Shown in pieces: positions 47,028 to 55,157 of a stretch of DNA of 64,000 nucleotides. The DNA is from G958295935 sp965224235. Lineage in GTDB: Bacteria > Chloroflexota > Dehalococcoidia > Lucifugimonadales > Lucifugimonadaceae. The stretch lies in assembly GCA_965224235.1 (NCBI GenBank), contig CBDCYP010000002.1:186001-250000 (forward strand). The letters are read 5' to 3'. Every line of letters begins with the position of its first letter. The stretch's first letter is position 1. Position numbers and translations under genes: made by a program. The notes below the pieces were generated by a model. It saw nothing but the letters and a program-made list of their open reading frames with translations, had not been told where the DNA came from and made no database searches.

Positions 47028-48785
47028 ATGGTTTCCCAAAATCTTCGACAGACAGGGAGTCGTCGGCTCGTGAAGCCGTACATTAAGAATATTGCGATTG
47101 CCGCGGCGCTGATTTTGGCGGCGGTCTTTGCATGCGGCGACGGTGATTCGGAGTCAGTGTCCGGTCCCGTAAGGAGAGAATCAGGCACAGAGCGGGTTGT
47201 CGAAACCGTTGTCGTCGAGAAGCCGGTCACTATCACCCAGAAGGTTGTTGAGACGGTCGTCGTCGAGAAACAGGTCACTGTTACCCAAACCTCAGCGACG
47301 CCGGACGGCGGTGTTGGTAACGCTCAGCCCGCTCCTTTAGCCCAAAGCCGCATCGTCGTACACACGGCGAGCATGTCGCTCGTGGTGCAGGACGTGTCCC
47401 ACGCGATCAACCGCATCACCGACGTGGCCAGCGACCTGGGCGGTTGGGTGGTCAACTCGGAACGCACTTCGAAACACAGCGGGACCATTGCGATTCGCGT
47501 TCCGGCCGCACTATTGAACGAAGCAATATCCCAGATTGAATGGCTGGCCACAGACGTCGAGTCCCGCGCGCTGACCAGCGAGGACGTTACCGACGAGTAC
47601 GTCGACAGTGAGTCCAGGCTGGCCAGCCTGCGGGTGGCCGAGGAACGACTATTGTCATTCCTTGACCGCGCATTGAATGTAGAAGATGCCCTTCGTGTGC
47701 AGAACGAGCTTGTCGCCCTGCAACTGCAGATTGAGTCAATCCAGGGTCGGCTGAACTTCCTGAGTCAGACCGCGGCCTACTCGCTGATAGAGGTCAGTCT
47801 GAACCTCGCCGCCGGGACAGTAACGGTCGACGCCGGCCCCGACCCGTCGTACCGGGTCGGTGAGGTGGCGCGATTCAGGGCGTCCTTTGAGGCGCCAGCG
47901 GGTATCGAAAACGTCTCGTTCGTATGGGACTTTGGAGACGGGTCGTCCATTGCGGGGAACGGCAGCGCCCCGACGCCGGACGGAAGACGCATTACCGCCA
48001 CCGTGAACCACGTCTACGACGACGATGGCGACTCTCCCTACATCGTGACCATCGAACTAACCGGCACTGGCGAAGCCGGAATAGTCGAGGGCGGCGACAC
48101 CATGCTGGTGTCTGTGAGCCGTGTGCCCACTATCGAAGTGTTCGCTGGCGACGACCTGACGGTGCAGGAAGGCAACGAGGTGGAATACAGCGCCTCGTTC
48201 ACCCGGCACGACGAGTTGTGGGACTACCAGTATCAATGGGAATTTGGAGACGGGTCGCCAACAGTAACAGGTAAACCCGAGGAGAACGCGGGCCGGGTGG
48301 AGGTCACCCACGTTTACTCCGACTATCGTCCTACGGAATATCAGGCTGTCCTGACCATCAATGCCATGAGCGACGCTGGACCTGTGTCGGGCTCCGACTC
48401 ATTCGCCGTGCGGGTTACCGAGGCGGAGAGCTTCATCGTCGCCGGATGGAACGTCAGCGGTACCGTCAAGTCGGCGGTGCGGACCCTGTCGACGATTGCC
48501 AAGGTGGCGACGACCGTAATCATTTGGGCAGGAATCTTGAGCCCTGTGGCACTGGTGGCGATAGGCATAATCTACCTCGCGAACCGCAGCCGCCGCGTCC
48601 GCGACATGGCGAGCAGAATCTTCAGTGGCCCGGCCTCGTCTCGGGTAACTCCATCCCCTGCACATCCAATACTCTCGCCGGACCCGCCCGACGATCCTCC
48701 TTCGGATGAGCCGAAGATACGGGTGTCCACCGACCCGGACCCGCCAGCCCCGCCGGAACGTACTCGCCCAAACGGGAATGCTTGA
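47028..48785 (+). CDS. DUF4349/PKD lipoprotein with Val-Glu linker
   Basis: 585 residues from ATG 47028, or about 571 from the GTG at 47070, which would place the signal peptide (ALILAAVFAC) closer to the N-terminus. After the lipid-modified Cys comes a VVETVVVEK-type linker, then a DUF4349 domain (SRIVVHTASMSLVVQDV to AYSLIEVSLNL, including a coiled coil around RLASLRVAEERLLSF). Two PKD domains follow (VSFVWDFGDGSS; QYQWEFGDGSP), then a transmembrane helix near residue 510 and a Pro/Asp-rich cytoplasmic tail. Probably a surface or stress-related envelope protein; function unknown. Confidence 0.82.
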   Translation: MVSQNLRQTGSRRLVKPYIKNIAIAAALILAAVFACGDGDSESVSGPVRRESGTERVVETVVVEKPVTITQKVVETVVVEKQVTVTQTSATPDGGVGNAQPAPLAQSRIVVHTASMSLVVQDVSHAINRITDVASDLGGWVVNSERTSKHSGTIAIRVPAALLNEAISQIEWLATDVESRALTSEDVTDEYVDSESRLASLRVAEERLLSFLDRALNVEDALRVQNELVALQLQIESIQGRLNFLSQTAAYSLIEVSLNLAAGTVTVDAGPDPSYRVGEVARFRASFEAPAGIENVSFVWDFGDGSSIAGNGSAPTPDGRRITATVNHVYDDDGDSPYIVTIELTGTGEAGIVEGGDTMLVSVSRVPTIEVFAGDDLTVQEGNEVEYSASFTRHDELWDYQYQWEFGDGSPTVTGKPEENAGRVEVTHVYSDYRPTEYQAVLTINAMSDAGPVSGSDSFAVRVTEAESFIVAGWNVSGTVKSAVRTLSTIAKVATTVIIWAGILSPVALVAIGIIYLANRSRRVRDMASRIFSGPASSRVTPSPAHPILSPDPPDDPPSDEPKIRVSTDPDPPAPPERTRPNGNA

Positions 48786-49095
48786 GCAGGTACCACGGTT
48801 AGTGAGAGCCGTGTTCAGACCCTGTTTCATGGTCGCCGCGGCAATTTGGTACGGTTTCAATAGTTCCTGCCCCGTTAGCATAACCGCCAGTACGGGGGGG
48901 CGAATGACTCCGTCCTTGAACGTAAACGGTTGTTGATTCCACTCCTGCACACTGTAATCGTCGCCAATTGGGGGTCGCAGAGTCGAATCAACGTTGTGTT
49001 CCGTTGACAGACCGGGTCGGGGATGCTAATCGTTCGACATTACGGCGAAAGTGCTGTTCCGCAAGTTCGCACATCCAGGTGGTGAGGCGTTACCC
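48786..49095. other. Intergenic, nothing recognised
   Basis: 310 bases before the enolase-family gene; only a GGTGAGG ribosome-binding-type sequence near 49080 is noted. Confidence 0.45.
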
Positions 49096-50265
49096 ATGAT
49101 CGACAAACTCCGCGTTACGCGCGTCGAAGTCTTCGAATTCGAATACACGACCAGAGATTGGGGCGGCGATCCGAAGGTGCCGACGGGCATCTACAACCCT
49201 GGAACCGTGCGTGAAGCTCGAACCAAGGGCGTGCGCATCGACACAGCCGAGGGCGTCAGCGGCACTTACATCGGCGGTAACAACACCGAGTACGCCGGGA
49301 TTCCCGCGTTCATCCCTAACGTCATCGGCAAGAACCCTCTCCAGCGAGAGGACATCTACTACGACGCGAAACACGCTCTCAGACAGCACGCCCGCATGGG
49401 ACTCGGCGTTGTCGACTGCGCTCTGTGGGACCTCGCCGGCAGGTACTACGACGTCCCCGTGTACGAACTATTGGGTGGCACCCCCAGGCGGCTCCCCGCC
49501 TACGCCAGCACCGCGCTGGGAGACAGCCACCCGGACGGGCTCAGTTCACCGGAAGCCTACGCCGACTTCGCCGAGCAGTGCTACGAACTGGGTTATCGGG
49601 CCTACAAGATCCACGGTTGGTCGGATGCGCCGATCGAAAAACATATCGATCTCATTCACGCCGTGGGCAAACGTATGGCCGGAAAGATGCTTCTCATGCT
49701 CGATCCGTTCTGCGCCATAGAAAAGTTCGGAGACGCGTTGAGGCTGGGATGGGTATGCGACGAGTACAAATTTTTCTGGTGGGAAGACCCGTACAAGGAC
49801 GGGGGCGTCTCGGCATTCGCACACCGCAAGCTGAGGCAACTCGTCAAGACACCCCTGCTACAGACCGAACACATACGCGGCCTCGAACAGCACGTCGATT
49901 TCGTCGTCGCGGAGGGGACGGACTTTGTGCGTGGCGATGTCAACTACGATGGCGGGATCACCGGCGTGATGAAGATCTGCCATGCCTCCGAGGGGTTCGG
50001 GCTGGACTGCGAACTCCACGGCGCCATGGCCCCGCATCAGCACATCATGTGCTCCGTCCGCAACATGAACTTCCTTGAGGCCGGCCTGTTTCACCCCAAG
50101 GTGGAACCTGCTCGCCCGCCCGTATATCTGAACGCCCCGTCGATGGACCTTGATGCGGTCGGGGCCGACGGATGTTTCGACCCGCCAGAGGGCCCGGGCC
50201 TCGGCCTGGAAATCGACTGGGACTACATTAAGAAGCACAAGACCGATGGGGCGGTCTATGAGTGA
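49096..50265 (+). CDS. Enolase-superfamily (mandelate racemase/MLE-type) dehydratase
   Basis: 389 residues from the ATG at 49096. The family abstracts an alpha proton from a carboxylate substrate. N-terminal cap domain with RVTRVEVFEFEYT; barrel with LGVVDCALWDLAGRYYDVPVYELLGG. The catalytic strand reads YKIHGW instead of KxK. Metal ligands are visible as Asp in LMLDPFCAIE, Glu in WWEDPYKDGG and Glu in LLQTEHIRGLE; a basic His lies in LHGAMAPHQH. A sugar-acid dehydratase is the likely class. Confidence 0.9.
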   Translation: MIDKLRVTRVEVFEFEYTTRDWGGDPKVPTGIYNPGTVREARTKGVRIDTAEGVSGTYIGGNNTEYAGIPAFIPNVIGKNPLQREDIYYDAKHALRQHARMGLGVVDCALWDLAGRYYDVPVYELLGGTPRRLPAYASTALGDSHPDGLSSPEAYADFAEQCYELGYRAYKIHGWSDAPIEKHIDLIHAVGKRMAGKMLLMLDPFCAIEKFGDALRLGWVCDEYKFFWWEDPYKDGGVSAFAHRKLRQLVKTPLLQTEHIRGLEQHVDFVVAEGTDFVRGDVNYDGGITGVMKICHASEGFGLDCELHGAMAPHQHIMCSVRNMNFLEAGLFHPKVEPARPPVYLNAPSMDLDAVGADGCFDPPEGPGLGLEIDWDYIKKHKTDGAVYE

Positions 50266-50280
50266 ACCCCGCGGTCGCGA

Positions 50281-50536
50281 GGTTGACGATGATTGGCGCC
50301 AGGGTTGACCGTGATGGGATCAGGGCCTGACCATGATGGGCGCGGGGGTTGACCATAGTGACCACCGGGGGTTGACCGTGATGAGCGCTGAGAGCCTGTG
50401 AATAAATCCCCTGTAGCCGTCTTATTGAGACTGCTTTCAAAGCTAAATTGAGACTAACAAGCCGCAGGTTTCGCAATAAAATCACAGCCTCTGAGGTTGA
50501 CACAACCAGAACCGGGTTGACCAAGACAGGCGCCGG
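50281..50536 (+). repeat. Array of ~22-bp repeats with GGTTGACC core
   Basis: Units start at 50281, 50303, 50325, 50347, 50370, 50495 and 50515. Spacing is 22, 22, 22 and 23; taking out the 100-bp MITE plus 3-bp duplicate restores 22 between units five and six, and the last step is 20. Unit cores are GGTTGACC or close variants (GCCTGACC, GGTTGACG). It ends about 35 bases before the cyclase start. It could be an operator array or a degenerate tandem repeat. Confidence 0.75.
50392..50491. mobile_element. 100-bp IS1182-derived MITE (copy 1)
   Basis: It begins GAGCCTGTGAATAAAT and ends AATCACAGCCTC, with TGA duplicated on both sides (50389-50391, 50492-50494). The ends match the terminal inverted repeats of the IS copies at 53454-58543. 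The interior matches the second copy at 58136-58235 with only a few differences. No ORF. Confidence 0.88.
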
Positions 50537-50569
50537 GGACCACTCTGGCGAACGCTGACTCGTCACACC

Positions 50570-51532
50570 ATGTCTTACGAACAATTACGATCAATGAAAA
50601 AACTCCCCTCTGAATCTGAAGTCCTGGAGTACGCCGCCTCTCTGAGCAACTGGGGCCGGTGGGGCGCGGATGATGAATTGGGAACCATAAACCTGATCAC
50701 GCCGTCCAAACGGAAGCAGGCCGCCGGACTAGTGGAGGACGGCGTCACTGTGTCGTGCGCGTGGCCCATCACAACGGACGCTGCGCCCGACGTGAGCCGG
50801 ACGCCGATTCACCTGATGACCGGGACCGGCGAAGGCTACTCGCTTGATTCGGATCCCACCGACGAACAGGGTTCGGGCGATTTCATCGGACTTGCCTACC
50901 ACGGCTACACCGTCACGCACGTGGACGCCCCGTCGCATATCTTCATGAGCGGGCGCATGTACAACGGCCGGCCCTCAACCGTGGTGAACAGCACGCAGGG
51001 CGCGACCGCCGGTTCGATCGAGTTGATCGCCGACGGCATCGTTACCCGTTGCGTCCTGCTCGACATCGCCAGACTTCGGGGCGTCGATTGGATGGCGCCA
51101 GGCGAGGCTATCTATATCGAGGAGCTCGAACGCGCCGAGAACGAACAGAACGTACGAGTCGAAAAAGGCGACGTGCTGCTGGTTCGTACAGGTGGGCTCC
51201 GATACCGGAATGAATTTGCCCCGCGACCTGTAGAAGACGGCAAACCGGGACTGCACGCATCGTGCCTTCCATGGCTGCACGAACGTGGCATCGCCATGCT
51301 CGGCTCAGACGCCATACAGGACGTTCAACCGAGCACGTACCCGAATTTCAAACAGCCGATACATCGCATCGGCATCGTGCACATGGGCCTGTGGCTCATC
51401 GATAACTGCAACCTGGAGGGCGTGAGCGTCGCATGTGCGGAGCGCAACCGTTGGCAGTTCATGTTGTGCGTCGCCCCCCTGCGCATCAAGTACGGTACGG
51501 GCTCTCCTGCAAATCCGATCGCTGTGTTTTGA
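50570..51532 (+). CDS. Cyclase-family metal hydrolase (kynurenine formamidase-like)
   Basis: 320 residues. The signature HxDxPxH is present as YTVTHVDAPSHIFMSGRMYN, giving the metal-binding His/Asp/His set. The N-terminal LSNWGRWGADDELGTINLIT and the LVRTGGLRYRNEF segment are typical of the large-form cyclases. Members hydrolyse amides or cyclise polyketides; the substrate is not predictable. An upstream repeat array may control it. It is followed 37 bases later by the ThDP enzyme, so the two are probably co-transcribed. Confidence 0.88.
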   Translation: MSYEQLRSMKKLPSESEVLEYAASLSNWGRWGADDELGTINLITPSKRKQAAGLVEDGVTVSCAWPITTDAAPDVSRTPIHLMTGTGEGYSLDSDPTDEQGSGDFIGLAYHGYTVTHVDAPSHIFMSGRMYNGRPSTVVNSTQGATAGSIELIADGIVTRCVLLDIARLRGVDWMAPGEAIYIEELERAENEQNVRVEKGDVLLVRTGGLRYRNEFAPRPVEDGKPGLHASCLPWLHERGIAMLGSDAIQDVQPSTYPNFKQPIHRIGIVHMGLWLIDNCNLEGVSVACAERNRWQFMLCVAPLRIKYGTGSPANPIAVF

Positions 51533-51569
51533 CTCGCCGCACATCACTTAAATTCCGAGGAGGAATAGT

Positions 51570-53285
51570 ATGGCTATAGCCAGAGACATGATTGCCGACG
51601 TGCTGGAGGAGGCAGGGATCGAGTTCGTATTCGGTCTGCCCGGCGGCGGAACGGTGGGAATCTTCAACTCCCTGTGGAACAAGCGACAGTCGGTGCGCGC
51701 GATCCTCGTTCGTCACGAGCATGGCGCGGCGATCATGGCCGACGCGTACGGGAGGGCCACCGGCCGGCCGGCCGTCATCATGGGACAGGGCGCCTTTATG
51801 GGGTCAAACGCGCTGTTCGGAATGATGGAGGCATTCTCCAGCGGCTCGCCCATGGTGGTGTTGACCGACACGTCCGACGGCGACAATGCCCTCCACCCCC
51901 AGAACCAATCGGTGGCCGGTGAGCACGGCAGCCCCGACCTGCTTGGAATATTCCGGTCGACCACCAAGTACACCGCCATGGCCGCGTCGCCAAAGGACGC
52001 GGTGATCGCGTCCCAACTCGCCATCAAGCACGCCATCAGCGGCCGGCCCGGCCCCACGGCGGTAGTGCTGCGAAGCGCATCCATAAATGGAGAGGTAGAC
52101 GTCGAGGAACCGCCGTTCATACACGACACAAGGGGCTACCTCACGATGTCGCCGCCCGTCGCCCCAGCCCGAGACGTGGAACGCGTGGCGGACCTGCTCG
52201 CCGGCGCGGAGAACCCGGTCATCATGGCAGGCAACGGCGTGCATCTTTCCAACGCGCACGCCAATCTGAAGGAACTGGCCGAACTTCTCGGCGCGCCGGT
52301 GGCTACCTCCTACAAGGGCAAGAGTTCGATCCCCGAGACCCACCCCTTGTCGGTGGGAATGGCCGGAGTGTTTGGTCAGGCCGTCGCGAATGAGACGATC
52401 GGAGCGGCGGATGTGGTGCTGATTGTTGGCGCAAGGCTTACGCCGCAGGACACGGTGCGGGAATCTCCCACGGTGTTCGATCCACGGCGCCAAAGGCTCG
52501 TTCAAATCGACATCGATCCCCGCAACGCCGGCTGGACGTTCCCCGTAGAAGTGGCCCTTATCGGGGACGCACGCGAGGTATTGGGGCAACTCGCCGCCAC
52601 CGTAGGACAGAGCGAATACGCCAGCAGCATCAACGTAGCAGCGCGGACCCGGGCTGTCCAGGCGCGAAAAGCAAAAGCCGGCTTCTTCGAGGACGACGCC
52701 CTTCACTCCGATGAGATCCCGGTCCTGCCCCAGCGTTTGGTGCGGATTCTTCAAGACTCGCTCGAGGACGACGCCGTGGTTAGCCTCGACGCCGGTAACA
52801 ACCGGGTGTGGATGTGCCACTACTTCCAGACCAAAGCGCCGAAAACCTTCTTCGCACCGGGGGGATTGGCCGGCATGGGCTGGGCGATGCCGGCAGCGCT
52901 CGCCCTGAAACTCGTCTACCCGAACCGGCAGGTCGTAGGCGTTACCGGCGACGGCGGCTTCATGATGTCGATCCACGCAATTCAGACAGCGGTTCAGTAC
53001 AAGCTGCCCGTCGTATACGTCGTCATGAACGACTCGGCCCTAGGCATGGTCCGTATGAACCAGGGCGACCGCCCCATGGCATCCGAGTTCGGCGATGTCG
53101 ATCACGGCGCTATCGCCCGAGGATTCGGCGCATTTGGCGTACAAGTTGGAGACCCGCGGGATCTGCCCGGCGCGCTGGAACAGGCGCTCAACTGCGGCGG
53201 GCCCGCGGTCGTCGATGTGGTGATAAGCAAGACGGCCAGCATCGACGACGTACGAAACAGCCCGCGCCTCGCCACCGAGACATGA
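51570..53285 (+). CDS. Thiamine diphosphate enzyme (acetolactate synthase-like)
   Basis: 571 residues, three-domain ThDP fold. The proton-relay Glu is in LVRHEHGAAIMADAYGR. The ThDP/Mg motif is VTGDGGFMMSIHAIQTAVQY ending in VMND (GDG to ND). The N-terminal EEAGIEFVFGLPGG opening is intact. Similar to large-subunit acetolactate synthase/oxalyl-CoA-type decarboxylases; no regulatory subunit is adjacent. Its pairing with a cyclase suggests a catabolic rather than branched-chain biosynthetic role. Strong AGGAGG ribosome-binding site. Confidence 0.88.
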   Translation: MAIARDMIADVLEEAGIEFVFGLPGGGTVGIFNSLWNKRQSVRAILVRHEHGAAIMADAYGRATGRPAVIMGQGAFMGSNALFGMMEAFSSGSPMVVLTDTSDGDNALHPQNQSVAGEHGSPDLLGIFRSTTKYTAMAASPKDAVIASQLAIKHAISGRPGPTAVVLRSASINGEVDVEEPPFIHDTRGYLTMSPPVAPARDVERVADLLAGAENPVIMAGNGVHLSNAHANLKELAELLGAPVATSYKGKSSIPETHPLSVGMAGVFGQAVANETIGAADVVLIVGARLTPQDTVRESPTVFDPRRQRLVQIDIDPRNAGWTFPVEVALIGDAREVLGQLAATVGQSEYASSINVAARTRAVQARKAKAGFFEDDALHSDEIPVLPQRLVRILQDSLEDDAVVSLDAGNNRVWMCHYFQTKAPKTFFAPGGLAGMGWAMPAALALKLVYPNRQVVGVTGDGGFMMSIHAIQTAVQYKLPVVYVVMNDSALGMVRMNQGDRPMASEFGDVDHGAIARGFGAFGVQVGDPRDLPGALEQALNCGGPAVVDVVISKTASIDDVRNSPRLATET

Positions 53286-53453
53286 GCGTCGCCGCAGGCG
53301 GTGCGGATTAACGTGATCGGACTCGCCCGAACACACCAGTCCGGGGGCAATGGATAAAGTTGCTGACAGGATGACCAATAAGTTGCTTACCGATTGCGGG
53401 ATGCCTTTGCATGAGCGAAAACGAGGGGAAGGAATTCCCCTATGTCACCCTGA

Positions 53454-55093
53454 GAGCCTGTGAATAAATCATTTATGCTCCTATGGTATTGAGAGGCTGA
53501 TTGCTGGACAACGATATTGGGCAGCCATATCGGCGAGGTGAACACATGAGTGAAGAGACGCTGTTTGAACTTCCGGCCATCGAGGAGAAGCGAGCGCCTG
53601 CGCCAACGAGTCCGGGTGAGGCCCGGGCGCTGCGGCCGGTGCGGAATCAGCCTGAGTGGGCGGTATTGGACCTGGAATCTCGGTTGCCTCAAGAGCATCG
53701 GGCCCGTGTTATATGGAGCTTTTTGGAGAGGTTGGACCTGTCGGCCTTTTATGCGCCGGTCAAGGCGGTGGAGAACCGGCCAGGCCGCCCAACGACAGAC
53801 CCCAAAGCGCTGCTGGCGTTGTGGCTTCTGGCCACGGTTGACGGTATAGGGAGCGCCCGCCGGCTGGCGCGTTTGTGCGAAGAGCACGACGCCTACCGCT
53901 GGATGAGGGGGAACGTACCTGTCAACTATCACATGCTCTCTGACTTCCGGGTAGCCCACCAGGAGGCGCTGGACGGCCTTTTGACCCAGATCATAGGTTC
54001 TCTGATGGCCGCAGGGGCGGTCCTGCTGGAGCGTGTGGCTCAAGACGGGATGCGGGTGAGGGCGAGCGCCGGCGCCGCGTCCTTTCGCGGCGCGCAGGGA
54101 TTGAAGAGGTGCATGGAGGAGGCGCGGGCGCAGGTGGAGCGGCTGGCGCAGGAGCGGGAGCGTCCCGATTCCGGTGTGACGCGGCGTGAACGTGCGGCGC
54201 GGGAGCGTGCGGCGCGAGAGCGGGAGGAACGGGTCCGGGAGGCGCTGTCGTACTTGCCCCGGGCACAAGCGAAGAAGGAACGCCAACAGCACACCAAGGC
54301 GAAGGCTCAGCGTCCCAAGGTTACGAAGGCGCGGGTATCCACCACAGACCCCCGGGCAACGGTGATGAAGATGCCGGATGGCGGCTTCCGGCCAGCCTGC
54401 AATATCGAACTGGCCACTGATAGCGCCAACGGGATCATCGTCGGAGTAGGGGTCACATCGTCGGGTACGGACGCAGGGCAAGCGGCGCCCATGGAGGAAC
54501 AACTGGTCAGGCGGACGGGCCGGCGCCCTGACTCCTACCTGATGGACGGGGGCTTCGCTACCCGGGAGGACATCACCGCTCTGGAGCAACGTGGGGTGAG
54601 TGTGTATGCGCCGGTGAGGTTGCCCCGGAACAAGCCCGAACGGGAGCGTTACGATCCCCGCTACGGGGACGGGCCGGACGTGGCAAGGTGGCGTCAACGG
54701 ATGGCCACCGGCGAGGCCAAAGCCATATACAGGCAGCGGGCGTCTGTAGCCGAGTGGACGAACGCCCAGGCGCGTCTTCACGGAGTGAGCCAATTCAACG
54801 TACGGGGACTTGCCAAAATCACCAGCGTAATGCTCCTTGTCGCCGTGGCCCACAACCTCCTGCGTTGGGAGGCGTTCATGGCGTAGGCAGACACGGGGGT
54901 TAAGCAGGCACAGCCGATAAGCTCCGGACCAGTCAATCCGGATTCCCTAGTGAATTCGCCCGGAAAGCGGCCAATGCTGTCCCGCAATTCTGCCTCCCTC
55001 AACAAGCGCCCGCCCCGGTGAAACTTCCCAATGGCGCTTTCCGCCACCAACATGCCGCCTAACAACAACAGAACCCAAAAAACTCACAGCCTC
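53454..55093 (+). mobile_element. IS1182-type insertion sequence, copy 1
   Basis: 1640 bp with GAGCCTGTGA at the left and TCACAGCCTC at the right (one mismatch as inverted repeats), flanked by TGA on both sides (53451-53453, 55094-55096). The target was a CCCTGAGCCTGTCGAAGGG-type repeat. It contains one transposase gene plus about 200 bp of non-coding 3' sequence. Confidence 0.9.
53546..54886 (+). CDS. IS1182-family DDE transposase, copy 1
   Basis: 446 residues from the ATG after GGCGAGGTG at 53546, preferred over an upstream in-frame start at 53501. N-terminal DUF772 (GRPTTDPKALLALWLLATVD), then DDE-type catalytic core with Asp in VAQDGMRVRASAG, an Arg/Glu-rich coiled-coil insertion (about 205-260), YLMDGGFATRE, and the C-terminal LAKITSVMLLVAVAHNLLRW. 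It differs from copies 2 and 3 at only a handful of residues. Intact and probably active. Confidence 0.92.
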   Translation: MSEETLFELPAIEEKRAPAPTSPGEARALRPVRNQPEWAVLDLESRLPQEHRARVIWSFLERLDLSAFYAPVKAVENRPGRPTTDPKALLALWLLATVDGIGSARRLARLCEEHDAYRWMRGNVPVNYHMLSDFRVAHQEALDGLLTQIIGSLMAAGAVLLERVAQDGMRVRASAGAASFRGAQGLKRCMEEARAQVERLAQERERPDSGVTRRERAARERAAREREERVREALSYLPRAQAKKERQQHTKAKAQRPKVTKARVSTTDPRATVMKMPDGGFRPACNIELATDSANGIIVGVGVTSSGTDAGQAAPMEEQLVRRTGRRPDSYLMDGGFATREDITALEQRGVSVYAPVRLPRNKPERERYDPRYGDGPDVARWRQRMATGEAKAIYRQRASVAEWTNAQARLHGVSQFNVRGLAKITSVMLLVAVAHNLLRWEAFMA

Positions 55094-55157
55094 TGAGCCT
55101 GTCGAAGGGCCCCGGATGCCTCCTGGCCGCCGCCCGTATCACGCCCGTTCGCCCTGA

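Noticed and set aside
50281..50536. GGTTGACC array as a possible CRISPR
   Set aside because: Units of about 22 bp are directly adjacent with no unique spacers, and no cas genes occur in the window.
53340..53400. Short direct repeat AAGTTGCT at about 53357 and 53381 left of the first IS
   Set aside because: Two copies only, with no inverted ends or target duplication; not enough to call an element.
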